NCBI GenBank assembly: GCA_037367355.1
Contig: CM074700.1
Coordinates: 806,001-870,000 of the forward strand
Source of the DNA: Neoscytalidium dimidiatum
Taxonomy: Eukaryota > Ascomycota > Dothideomycetes > Botryosphaeriales > Botryosphaeriaceae
Reading direction: 5' to 3'
DNA length: 64,000 bases
The translations under genes were made by a program, and so were the position numbers. The first letter of the stretch is position 1. The number at the start of each line of letters is the position of its first letter. Under the pieces are notes generated by a model, which worked only from the letters and a program-made list of their open reading frames with translations, ran no database searches and had not been told where the DNA came from. Of this stretch, positions 43,246 through 54,001 are shown one piece after another.

Positions 43246-44314
43246 CTAAAACATGTCAAAATATCTTCTCTCTTAAAATTAAAGTCAGGGTTGACATGGC
43301 TGCAAATACCTGAGCATACCAGCGATATTGATCCGCGTTTGTCTGAGGAACAAATCTAGAATCGTCGCGAAATTGTCGTGTGGCCAGAGGACCGTATGCT
43401 TTGCCCCGAACGCCATCCGCATCCACAATATGAACCCCAGTGGCTGTCTTGCCGATATCATCCCAATGCCTATATTCCAAACAATCAATATAGCAAATAA
43501 GCAGCTCCTCTCATGATTAAATCCTGCGAGATCTTCTTACATTAATTCATGTAATATGTGGCCGCCGAATGTGCTCATTCGCCCACTTACGACGTCATCA
43601 AGATCTTCGCGTTTGGTTTCGTCGATGAGCGGGAACTCGTATGCGACAGGACAGAAATGCATGAAATATAGGCCAGTCTTAGCGTCAGGGACACCATACG
43701 CAATCACACTTTTCCCCTCCTCCTTATTGTTGCAGTCCTTCAAGAAATCCTGGTCGGTGATGTAGACTGCACGGAGGAGTTCCGTGCCGCCTTCGCCTTC
43801 GTTCTCCCCAGCGATCTGGTCAAAGACTTGTGCCACATTATGCGCATCGTTGTCGGCTCGAAAGTAGTGGTCAAGAATCTGAATGTTGCCTTCAGGCTGA
43901 CCGTGGACAATGCCTGCCATGAGGAGCATGTCTTGCCATCCACGTAGGAGTCTTGCCTTTCGAGCCTGGGCGGCTTCGTCGTTCTTATCAAAGTCTGCAA
44001 ACCGGGGCAACCCGCGCTTTGCCAGCCCATGCGTAGAACCGTGGGTAGATCTTTCGATCATGCCATTCCTATAAACGAACTATTAGCAGTTGGTATGATT
44101 CTGCGAATAAGTGTACTTCTCCATATAGATGTAGATACTAAAGAAAAAAAAATTGTATCATGGGGCCATGAAATAATGAAAGAGATAAGAGAAGTCTCAA
44201 CAATAACAGCTATACAAGCAGTCCGAGAACTTACCGCGGCTCCGATGGGAGAGCATGGGTCAATTGAAGGAGCAAAAGTACGGAGGGCAGAATGTTCTTC
44301 ATGAACGCGGCCAT
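43246..44314 (-). CDS. Secreted zinc metalloprotease with HExxH motif (M35/deuterolysin-like)
   Basis: I join exons 44314-44235, 44068-43541 and 43469-43310, plus a short last exon. Residues 1-21 (MAAFMKNILPSVLLLLQLTHA) are a secretory signal. A dibasic LAKR at 42-45 suggests Kex2-type processing. The body contains GWQDMLLMAGIV and YGVPDAKTGLYFMHFCPVAYEFPLI, then GGHILHELMH with the zinc-binding HELMH at 200-204. It continues with WDDIGK, DADGVRGKAYGP and TNADQYRWYAQ, the arrangement of aspzincin or lysine-specific metallo-endopeptidases. The second intron falls inside the HELMH Met codon. The end is uncertain: an acceptor at 43270 gives eight more codons (stop at 43246, 263 aa), and one two bases upstream gives 55 (stop at 43104, 311 aa). 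A secreted protease is well supported; its substrate is unknown. Confidence 0.78.
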
Positions 44315-45064
44315 GCTTGAGTGAACAGTGCTGTTTCTGAGATAGAGGTGGAAATGATAAATCAAAGTGTATCAGATAGTGCTTGAGATGGGCTTGGTAT
44401 GCTGATTCCTAGCCGACTGATGCCGTGTTAAATACATCAATAGAGCCATCGTCACCCGCAGCGTAGCTGAGCGTGACAGAGCAACAATTTCATGTTCAAG
44501 ACTTAGCTGTTGGCGTGGGTCTCTAACACGAGTCTTGAATACTAACAGTGTTCCGTCTATGGGATGCTTGAAATGTAGAAGGCATTCAGACCCGGTAGAA
44601 GGAAGCGGCACACGCTGTTAAACTGGAAATGGATCGCCCAAAGAAATAAAAATAGAGTTGTATTGCGAGAATAAATTGGAAGCGAAGGCCAAATTTGCGG
44701 CGAAGCAGACAAACCGATGTTTCCTAAACAATGTTGGTCACAGGAAGCAACGGTATATGATGCAAGAGTCTGCGATCCAATCTGCGATCCAATCTGCGAT
44801 CCAACAGATGTAGTTTTCAGCGATTGGCGACTTTCTGCGATCTCACGGCTGCGCGGAATACATCAGATGTCCAGTCAAGCATCGGGTTACGCGCCAGAGG
44901 TTGTGTCGTGGCGTAGGACTTTGCCAAGCTATACCACGCCGCAACAGGCAGCAGCTCTACTCAAAGCCCCATAATACACTGGTATGTTCAAAGCGAAATA
45001 ACCTGGCCTTGGTATTCGCATCCTCTACTACATGGTTTCCCTGTCTCACACATATTGCAGCAAA
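44315..45064. promoter_or_regulatory. Divergent region metalloprotease / orphan gene
   Basis: This 750-base region lies between divergent genes. It contains three tandem copies of a 12-base unit (44769-44804). No coding sequence is supported. Confidence 0.45.
44769..44804. repeat. Three tandem copies of TCTGCGATCCAA
   Basis: The 12-base unit TCTGCGATCCAA occurs three times without interruption and without differences, about 260 bases upstream of the next start codon. It is a short tandem duplication; no function is apparent. Confidence 0.85.
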
Positions 45065-45784
45065 ATGAGTTCAGAAGACCAATTCAATCAGAAACCCCCG
45101 AGCCACCGCCCGCATCTCGACCTCCAGATAAGGACCTCTTCATCAACCCTCGACATTTCCTCTGACGAGAACTTCTCAGTGGAGCTGATATTCACGCTTC
45201 GTAATACGGCCAGTCCGATCACGATTGAGAAATACTCATCGCCGCTTTTCAGCTGCTTCCTGGACTGCCTGGGCCCACACGGCCTCAGGTACGTCCCCAT
45301 CTCGGAGAGCTCAGCCAATAGAGAGCTCCAAGAGGATGATGATATGACGAACACCCCACCTCAGACGATACACCACGGATCTCCTCCGAAGCTAAGCGTG
45401 GACCAACTTCAGCTGGGAACACGACCGATCACACTGTACCCCGGTGTTCCGCATCGCATAATCTATCCTCTGGGAACGATGAACAGCATCCATCCCAGAC
45501 TTGAGAAAGCAGACGGGAAGAAAAAGGTCATTTACGGCCCCAATCAGTTCGTATGGCATGGGATCAGCCCTCTTGAAGAAAGAACGTACGAGATTGGGCT
45601 GAACTACTGGTCAACCACAGTTGAGATGATGAGGTGGGGATGGGTGTCGTGTGCGGCGATGAAGCTACCGAAGATTTTTCAGTCAGAGTACTGGGAATGG
45701 CATGGCGAGAGGATACCAATTTGTCTCGTCGAGACGGCGAGGGTTACAGTAAAGGCGGCGACAAGGAGTAGAAACGAGGGATGA
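45065..45784 (+). CDS. Orphan protein of unknown function, 239 aa
   Basis: This is a single-exon frame from MSSEDQF at 45065; an upstream ATG at 45032 would add 11 residues. I do not recognise it. LDLQIRTSSSTLDISSDENFSVELIFTLRN reads like the beta-sandwich start of arrestin-like or Ig-like folds. A middle loop is acidic (EDDDM), and TLYPGVPHRIIYPLG, GPNQFVWHGISPLEERTYEIGLNYWSTT and MRWGWVSCAAMKLPKIF are aromatic-rich and probably beta. No signal peptide, membrane segment or catalytic motif stands out. Its coding potential is supported by length, codon use and a coherent amino-acid pattern rather than by family match. Confidence 0.7.
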   Translation: MSSEDQFNQKPPSHRPHLDLQIRTSSSTLDISSDENFSVELIFTLRNTASPITIEKYSSPLFSCFLDCLGPHGLRYVPISESSANRELQEDDDMTNTPPQTIHHGSPPKLSVDQLQLGTRPITLYPGVPHRIIYPLGTMNSIHPRLEKADGKKKVIYGPNQFVWHGISPLEERTYEIGLNYWSTTVEMMRWGWVSCAAMKLPKIFQSEYWEWHGERIPICLVETARVTVKAATRSRNEG

Positions 45785-46463
45785 CGGTCGATACGGTGAT
45801 TGATTGAACAAGCCATGTTAAGTAACTTGAAAGGTGAATATTCAAGCTGTAACAGTTGATGCGAAGCATCTATAATCATCCAATTCCTTCAGCGACACTC
45901 ACGGAAGTATTTTCCCGTGGTAGGGAAGTAAAATCATGGCAACTGACAGCCTTAGGCTACTCCTTGAATATACATCTTGAGAAATACTCTTCTAACAGAA
46001 AATCGGGGTACGGGTAAGTCTAAGTACCCACACTGCGCCGCCGGAAAATGAAGACGTAAAGCCTGAAAGATGTTTGATAAGGCAGAACGATTCCTCGCGC
46101 GGTGATTTCCTCCATAGTCCATCTGTTCGCGCCATGTCTGCATTAGACTTCAGTCCTGCACTTGCAAAATTCTGGCGGAAATGGCCGATTTTGCTCGTGA
46201 TAATTGCTCTTTTAGCCTTCTGGCTGACTGGGGGACGAGAACGAATATGCCTTTGATCAAATTCTACACTTCTGGGAGCTCAGAATCTACTATTAACAGT
46301 AGTCGTTGGCCTATACATAAATCTACTCACAATAGTAGCAATGCCGCCACTGATCCAATAATAGCTCCCACACCTGGAGCCAACATTCATCATACAAACC
46401 CACCCAAACCATGTTTTCAGCTATGCGAGCATCATACACCGTTATCCATGGTCTCCATCATCT
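45785..46463. other. Convergent 3' region (orphan gene / NAD kinase)
   Basis: This 679-base stretch contains a 40-codon frame at 46134-46256 with a hydrophobic core (WPILLVIIALLAFWLTG) and a good Kozak context. I keep it as a curiosity only. Otherwise it is AT-rich spacer. Confidence 0.4.
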
Positions 46464-48446
46464 TTACTTTTCCCACTCCTTGAAGCTCTTCTGTCTCTGC
46501 CTGCTATTCCAGTTCAGCGTTCTTGATATACTATCAATCCAGTCTTTGCCCCTTCTTTCCAGCGGTAGCACACTTGGAAAAGGGAACCTGCTTGCGCTAA
46601 CCGTGACGTAGTCTCCAGGCTTGAGCTCGACTCTCTCCCTGCCGTCAAAGCTGGCCCACGAGCTGGTCCGTGCATCATACGGCACACCGGCGCGGAGAAC
46701 AATGGTATCTGGTAAGACGACAGGACGGAACGAGAGAGTGTGGGCGCAAATTGCGGTAAGAAGGATGACGGGGTTATCGGGATGGCAGAGGGAGCCGCCG
46801 GCAGCCAAGTTGTAAGCAGTGCTACCAGTAGGCGTAGCAATACAGATGCCATCCGCCTGAACGGTGGTGTAGTGCTCATCATCGCCGAATATTTCAATGG
46901 AGGACATAGCTGGAGTGCTCACGTTAGCGGAGATCTCTGAATCAGTCGAAATCACATACTTGGATTGGGACCACGGTCAATCACGACTTCATTTAGAATA
47001 TTGTGCGTCCCGTCCGGCCGGTGAGTGTGCGAATCTTCACTCTCTTCACCGATGAGCTCTTCCACGAGATCCGGCGGTGACCCATCGCTCGGTTTTTGTT
47101 TCTGTGACCGCATGACTGTGGCCTCAAATCGGAGGCGCAAGCTGACTGTGATACCGTCTTTGAAGGCCTTTGTCAAAGTCTCTGGGTAAGAGTCATAGTC
47201 GAACTTGGTTAGAAATCCGAGCGAGCCTAGTGAGAAGGCGAGAACTGGCGGCACTACGCGCTGAAACAGCCAGCTTGCGTATAATACCGTGCCATCGCCG
47301 CCAAGCTATTGCAGAGGTCTATCATTAGTACGTCGATTTACAACTAGTTGTCATCAATGGGGCTGTACTTACAGCCAAAACAATATCCCATGTCTGCGGC
47401 TTTTGCTGGCATAGCTCGACGGTCCAGAATCTCAAACGATGTCTATACGACTCGTTATCCCCCACCAGGCCCCTCGTATCAAAAATCTTATTTTCTTCCA
47501 GCGTCTTCTCTACATATCTGCACGTGATCAGCACTACTACTAGAAACAAATCTTTCCGCAATAAGCACTCACATCTTATAATTTGCATCCTGATCCAACA
47601 GCCACTTCGCGACCTCCCTCGTGTTGTTGATCAGCGTCTCATCATGCGCCTTCGCCAGGATGAACACGTTCCGCACATTCATCTTGATCCGGATGTGCGC
47701 CAATTTCTTCGCCAGCTCCCTGATCCCGAACGCCATGTCCGAGATCTGCTTCTTGGTCAGCAGCCTGCTCTGCACGGCCTCCGTCTCACCATTGCTGGCG
47801 GCGCCGCCCGGGTTCTTGTCCGCGACCTTCTCCGACTTGAGGCCCTCGTACGACGGCGGCGCCTGGCCGGGCTCGACGCTGCTGTAGTTGCTGCTGTTGC
47901 GGGAAGGCGACACGTGGTTGCCGACCGCCGACTCGAACGCGGCGTCGCGGTGCGGCTCTATCAGCGAGTGCACGAAGCAGTTGGTCACCTTGCGGCGGTG
48001 GTACGGGCGCTGGGGCCGCGGCGCCTCGCTGGGCACGAGCGAGGATTTGCGGCGGTGGATCGCCTCGTTGTCGAAGACGACCTGGGAAAAGGTTGCCTGC
48101 AATCAGCGGCTTTTGCCAATTTTGAAAAGGCAGGGGCTGTTTGGGTGTTGTATCGCGAATACCGGGGAAGGCCGGTGACGGGACGCCGATTTGAGCTCAC
48201 CTCGAGGGCATTTTGGGTTTCGGAGTCGCTGGGAACGCGATCGTAGTCCTTTCCATCGCCGCGGGGCGGATGTCAGTGTGGGAAAGCGCGACGGTGCGTG
48301 GGTCGGGAAAGATGAAGGGTTCAAGGGACGAATGGAGGGGAAGGCGGGGGGCGATTGGCATGCGTGCTTGCGTTGTCGGTAGGTACCTCGTCGTCCGACC
48401 GATTTCTCGTGTGCGGCGCATTGCCCATGGCATTCGACTGCTCCAT
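46464..48446 (-). CDS. NAD+ kinase (ATP-NAD kinase)
   Basis: NAD kinase phosphorylates NAD+ to NADP+, the source of cellular NADPH. I join six exons (48446-48387, 48248-48201, 48096-47573, 47517-47373, 47305-46960, 46909-46464) into 522 aa, phases consistent throughout. The Utr1-type N-terminal part ends with ELAKKLAHIRIKMNVRNVFILAKAHDETLI. The catalytic GGDGT motif at residues 261-265 is created across the fourth junction (DIVLA + LGGDGTVLYASWLF). NEVVIDRGPNP leads to the fifth junction, and exon 6 supplies DGICIATPTGSTAYNLAAGGSLCHP, the nucleotide-binding site. The absence of a mitochondrial presequence points to the cytosolic Utr1-type enzyme. An in-frame ATG at 48524 would add 26 residues; I prefer 48446 for its Kozak context (CGCGCCATGG). 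The 48-base exon 2 is short but phase-clean. Confidence 0.93.
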
Positions 48447-48911
48447 GGCGCGTTTCTTTGTCGCAGAATTGCCGGTAGGAAATGAGACTTCGTAACGACT
48501 CCGCGTCTTTTGTATAAGCTCCATCCCACGAAGGGTCTGGCGGGATCGAGGAGCCGTGCAGGAATCGCGTCCAATTCTCGATGACGTAAACCTGAATCGT
48601 CGGGCGAGACGCTAATCAGGCACGCTGAGTCGCTGACACACCATGGGTCCCGGGTTTTTGTCAGACGCTTGCAGAAACTGGCGTTTGTTTGTAATGGCTC
48701 TTTGTGCGACAATGACCTTATATACGCCCACCAAGGCAGTCGTCGCCCTGGGCGCTCTACGGCTTCACCGCGTCGGACGCTCTCCGGCCGATCTTCAGCG
48801 GCCCCGCCCAGATCTGCTCTCGGGCGTTGTGAATCATGCGGCAAACACAACTATCGGTCTGAGAACTGCATGCATTTTTGAACTCCTATTTTCTGATTGT
48901 CCATTCCATCT
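48447..48911. promoter_or_regulatory. NAD kinase upstream / adenylosuccinate lyase 3' region
   Basis: This 465-base spacer lies between two minus-strand genes. It contains the putative NAD kinase promoter and an in-frame upstream ATG at 48524. No other feature is seen. Confidence 0.45.
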
Positions 48912-50987
48912 CTACACGTGAAGATCCGCAACCTCGGCGATTTGCACCTTGCCCTCATAGATTGCAAGCGCACGAACAACTTCTCCTCCAGCACCTGTAA
49001 CAAAGAGCCGTTGAGTAAACTGCGATGGCGAAGATGTATTTTCGGATAGTTGACTTACTTGTGAACTTCTTAACCTGCTCCGGTGCCCTGCCGATGAAGG
49101 TCTTCGGGTCCAACAGGCTGTCAATTTCGTTGTAGATCTTCGACTTGTTAGCATCGTCCGTCAACAGATGAATTCTCTTCGACTCACTGGCTCAAAGAAC
49201 TTGCTATTCTTCACACGCTGAATTAGATCGTTCTGGCCGCCCTCTCCCTTGACGACCTGGCTGGCCTGGTGACTTAGGACACGGATTTCTTCGTGGGCAT
49301 CCTGCCTGCTGTAGCCCTTCGCCACCATGGCCATGATGAGGTTCTCAGTCGCCATGAAGGGAAGCTCCTGCATGACACGGCTCTCGATCACCTTTGGGTA
49401 TACGACGATACCAGAGGAGATGTTGTCAAGGAGAAGGCAGCACGCATCAGCGGTCAGGAACGCTTCCGGAAGGGTGATGCGGCGGTTGGCGCTGTCGTCA
49501 AGCGTACGCTCGAACCATTGCGCCGAGTAGGTGTGCAGAGCATTTTGCGGGAGAGTTTGAAGATGGCGGCCCAGACTGCACATCCGCTCAGAGCGCATAG
49601 GATTACGCTTGTAGGCCATGGCAGAAGAGCCAATCTGGTCCTTCTCGAAGGGCTCCTCGAGCTCCTTGAAAGAGGCGAGATGACGGATGTCACCGCCTAT
49701 TCTCTCGCAGGTAGCACCAAAGGAGCCGAGGACATTAACAATATCGGCATCAACCTTGCGAGAGTAGGTCTGCGAAGTAATAGTGAAGGCATCGCGGAAG
49801 CCGCTCTTGAAAGTAACCAGCTCATCAAGCTTCTCAACCTTTTCGTGGTTGCCATTGAAGATCTGGAGGAAAGAGGCCTGGGTTCCAGTGGTGCCTTTCA
49901 CACCCCTAAACCTCATATCGTCGCGCGCCCTCTCGAGGTTCTTCAGATCAATCAAAAGATCTTGAATCCAAAGACATGCTCGCTTGCCAACGGTAGTCAA
50001 TTGTGCCTAATATAATGTATGTTAGAATTATTACTGTGAAAAAAATACTAGGAGGTACATACCGGTTGAAGGTGAGTGTATGCAAGGCAAGGAAGAGAGG
50101 CATATTGCTGAGCAAACTTGCTCAGCTTATGAATTGCGCCACAGATCTTGTGGCAGAGCATGTCCAGAGCATCCCGGTACAGGATCAGGTCGGCGTTATC
50201 GGTGACATAGCAAGACGTCGCACCCCTTCAAATATAACGGTCAGCAATATGTTCCCTCTTGACAGTCCACTTGCGCATCCCAGATGAGTTCGAAAATGTC
50301 CTATGAGTCAGCAGCTTGCGCAGGAGCGGCCTCGCTGCAATGGCTTGCCTTGATGACCCACCAGCATTTGCTGGGTGTATCTTATCATTCCAATGTGCCT
50401 TATAGATGATATTATGGTCTATGTTTCGCCCGGAACGAAGATACGAGGAAGTACTGGGTAGTGGCGTACCAATGGATAATGCCGGCAGCCGCAGGAGCGG
50501 CGAGACCAAAGGTGTGAACGTGGGCCATCACATCGTGCCTGCGGCGCTTCTCCTCCTCCGCAGCAACAGGGAACTCCTCGTCCTGAATGATCAGGTGCGC
50601 GCGCATCTGCTCAATGGCGTCGTCCGAGATCTCGAGACCGAGCTCCTTCTCGGCCTCGGCCAGGTAGAGCCAGAGCTTGCGCCATGTTGTAAAGCGAGTA
50701 CGAGGCGAGAAGAGCTCTTTCATCGGTTGGCCTATGTTGCAGCGGAATTCTCATCAGTCTTGATTGCGCGCGGGGTTGGAAAGGGCGTAGGAGTGTGGTG
50801 CAGGAGACGCACTCGAGTACCGCGAATTCAGCCTAAACAAAGGTGTCAATTGACCATGGATATCGCAATGGAGCATTGAAAGTACTCACGGAGTCTGGTA
50901 AATCTATTGGTCGCGCGTTGTTAGCAACTCAGGCCAGCTGGGTGTGCTTGCACGCTGCACCGGCGGACTCACGCTGTTTTCCGACAT
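48912..50987 (-). CDS. ADE13: Adenylosuccinate lyase
   Basis: This lyase releases fumarate twice in purine synthesis, from SAICAR and from adenylosuccinate. I recover eight exons: 50987-50973, 50903-50890, 50832-50813, 50731-50470, 50225-50063, 50006-49188, 49137-49059 and 48994-48912, giving 484 aa. The first three exons are only 15, 14 and 20 bases long and build MSENSIYQTPLNSRYSS. Exon 4 then supplies [41 protein letters not shown] and [15 protein letters not shown] carry the fumarase-superfamily first conserved regions. [15 protein letters not shown] at about 284-298 is the signature loop with the catalytic serine. The C-terminus ([13 protein letters not shown] and the following residues) joins over two more introns. 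The length equals that of the yeast enzyme. Confidence 0.95.
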
Positions 50988-52781
50988 GGTGAAGATTTTT
51001 ATCAGCGAAAAAGTTAAATGGGTTATCGTAGCCAAGTGAGGAGGAGAGAAAAAGCGGAGAAAGTTGAGAGGAATGGGTGGAATAGGAGGAATTGGCGAGG
51101 GCGCAAAGTTGTCTGGTGTTGGGTGAAGGGAAAAAGTAGTTGGTGGGGTCGAGCTCAAAATCTCCGCCGCAATTAATGAATCCTTCTCCGGATCGACGTC
51201 AACGAGTCATGCTGATCTATGCCTAAGGCACGAATCCCCTTGCGTCTGGAAAATTCTTAGAGCCTCAGCATGTCTCCGGAAACAAGCTATTAATGGTAAA
51301 AAGCTTCTTTCGATTTCAGGCCTTGGAAACCATAAAGTTTGCTCTATTCTGCTACCCCTTCAAAAGACATAGTCAAGCACTTCAGAAGAAGCGTAGATTC
51401 ATGTTGCATATCAGCTGTTACTATATTCTGTTAACACGTATTTCCAGACCCTCTTATGGCATGTGCATCCTACCTCACCACCTTTAAGTGATCTCAAGCT
51501 GATCAGAATTGCAGCCTCAAATTCTCTCTATTGATCTGTAAATCCACGTTAGCTTGAGAAATATCGCTACGAATATGACTCCATGAGACTCTGCTCTCTA
51601 CCTCATGACCGCTTTGCTTTTGTCCGTTATTTGTGAACTTTCAATGTCCTTTTCCAATGAGAGCTGTATTGAGTTGAGCATCATGACGAAATGCCTCTAA
51701 GGAGTGTAAACTTCACGCTTAATGAGGCGTAGTATACGCCAACAAATACGTATAATACACATCTAATCGGCTCGTGACGAAAAGCTTTTTAAACACCGAA
51801 ATAACTGCTGCACTAAATGTAGAACCCGCATGTACGTTCGAGTAAATCAAGAAGCCATATTCGCATTCGGTCTGTTCCTAAAGCTACTGCAAGGGAGCTT
51901 TCCGGACGACCCGCCTCGCTTGATAACTATCGCCAGTGACTTTAAAACTGAGCCCACAGCCACTGGCATATTATACTGCGCGGAGCGGCCTCCGAGGCAG
52001 ATTTCGCTCAAAACGAATGGTCCAGTCACTGGTGATATGATACGCTATCGCAGACGCCCGACAACAATCCAAAAAGGACAGCAAGCCGTGAGCACCACGG
52101 ACCGGGCCGCCTCCGCGGTATGTTCGCATAGACTGAGTCAGCTTCGGCGCATGTGCATCGCCGAACCATCTCCACAGCATCGGTTAGCAAATTTGTTGGT
52201 CGATGCTTCCTGTTCCAGTGTGACGTCATCATCCCTTGGTCGAACTTTATCCACAGAAACAAGACCAGTTGTTAGCCATTACTCTCGAAAATGTGTTCTC
52301 CGAGCGCTCACAGCAGATGGTCGCTTGTTAATACTTGGGCCAGATCGCTGACAAGCTGACGTTCGCCCTAGGAGGTGTTCCAGAGGACTGGAGACTCATT
52401 ACTAACCGTTCAAGCGCAACAAGGCTCCTGCGAATATCGTATGATTCTCACCGACGGATTTGGGAGGAGCAAGGTGCGGAGAACTATCGACCCCGCTTAC
52501 CATCGTGAAGGCAATGCAGAAATAATGAGCCGTCTTTCGCCCATACACTTCGACATCCATCCAATTGGCGACTCCACAAAATTTAAGGCCTCCTGTACCC
52601 TGGGGAGCTGCATCCCACCCTCATTCTGACGTTATCGACACATCCACCTCACACGGCCCACCGTCCTTATACCAACCACCTTCAATATGTCGGCCGCCGC
52701 TGAGCACTCAATTTTGCTCCTTCCCAGCACTTCCACCTCTTTTCACCACAAGGACTCGGTACGAAAGACATCCTTGCAACG
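50988..52781. promoter_or_regulatory. Divergent intergenic region ADE13 / alcohol dehydrogenase-like gene
   Basis: This 1.79-kb region lies between divergent genes. The middle (51180-51850) is AT-rich. A perfect CRE palindrome TGACGTCA lies at 52221-52228, 554 bases upstream of the reductase start. I see no gene in it. Confidence 0.45.
52221..52228. promoter_or_regulatory. CRE-type ATF/CREB site TGACGTCA
   Basis: This is an exact 8-base palindrome of the cAMP-response element bound by ATF/CREB bZIP dimers. It lies in the noncoding region upstream of the reductase gene. An ATF/CREB-like bZIP gene sits 5 kb away, but a regulatory link is inference. Confidence 0.35.
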
Positions 52782-54001
52782 ATGCCTCGATCCGAAATGC
52801 GCGCCATTGCCGCTACAGAACGTGGCCCGGTCTCCGTGCTCCAGGCCGTGAGACTCCCTCAACCGCCAGAGCCACAGTCCCACGACCTCCTAGTCCGCGT
52901 CTACGCTACATCTGTCAATCCAGTCGACACCAAAGTCCGTGCCGGCACGTACGACGACTACCAGCTTCCGGGAAATCCGCTGGCCTATTACACGCAAGCA
53001 CCTGCGCTGCCCCAGGTGCTCGGATTCGATGGCGCGGGGATAGTGGAGGCGGTTGGGCCAGATGCAGCCGAACTAGGATGGCAGAAGGGAGACGAAGTCT
53101 TCTACAGTGGGTCACCAACCAGACCAGGATCGAATGCTGAGCTGCAGCTCGTGGATGCACGGAGCGTGGGTAAGAAGCCAAGGAAGCTAGATTTCGTGGA
53201 AGCAGCTGTGCTGCCGTTGACGTGGATAACTGCGTGGGAGGCACTTCTCGAGCGGATGGAGATTAAGGAAGGAGAACAAGCTGGCATCTTGATCGTCAAT
53301 GGTGCTGGAGGTTGGTGGTCCCCTTGCTTACCGCTTTCCACCTTGCTGCGGATATGATCTGTCAGCTGGTCAGTCATCAGTTGAATGGTTCAATGTTTGC
53401 TTACAAGAAGGTGACTGGAACAGGCGTTGGCTCTGTAGCCTCTCAGATCGCTCGTCATGTCCTGAAACTCCCGGTTGTCGTCACGACCGCTTCGCGGGAG
53501 GAGACCCGGCGTTTCAGTCTGCAGATGGGTGCCACCCACGTCGTCAATCATCGCGAAGACCTGCCTTCTCAGATCTCGTCTCTCGACCTCTCCATCCATA
53601 TTAAGTACGTTTTCATCACCTATCGCACCGAGCAGTACCTCGAGGCCGCTGCCTCCATCTGTGCTCCCTTCGGAAAAGTCTGCAGCATCGTGCAAACTAA
53701 AGAACTTCCCATGTATGGTACGGAGTGGATGGCCAAGGGCCTTACTTTCGTATGGGAGCTGCTGGGAACAAAGCCGTGGTATGGTGTCGAGCTGGATAGC
53801 CACGGAAAGATACTGGACCGGCTGCGTGGACTCATCGACGATGGGGTCGTCAAGTCCCACCTCATGCAAAGGCTGCCTCTCTCAGCCGAGGGGCTGCGCA
53901 AGGGGCACTCCCTGCAAGAGGCAGGCAAGGTGATTGGCAAAGTCGGCCTAGGAGTGGAGGATGGAGGCCTGAACGCAGGTGAGGCTTTTTCGGACAGATA
54001 A
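52782..54001 (+). CDS. Zinc-type alcohol dehydrogenase-like reductase (MDR superfamily)
   Basis: Two exons (52782-53310, 53424-54001) encode 368 aa. The order ATSVNPVDTKVRAGTY, QVLGFDGAGIVEAVG, GDEVFYSGSPTRPGSNAELQLVDARSVGKKP and AAVLPLTWITAWEAL follows the 'zinc-binding alcohol dehydrogenase family 1' branch of medium-chain reductases. The dinucleotide motif NGAGGVGSVASQIAR is completed at the exon junction. The usual Cys/His ligands of the catalytic zinc are not evident, so it is more likely an NADPH:quinone-type or enone reductase than a true alcohol dehydrogenase. The 113-base intron begins GTTGGT, a weak but workable donor. A second Met (MRAIAATERGPV, 52797) could be the start. Solitary gene, no cluster. 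Confidence 0.9.

Noticed and set aside
51847..52351. Short frames in the ADE13/reductase interval (60-173 codons)
   Set aside because: Low-complexity translations, open on both strands, unlinked to each other by splice sites.
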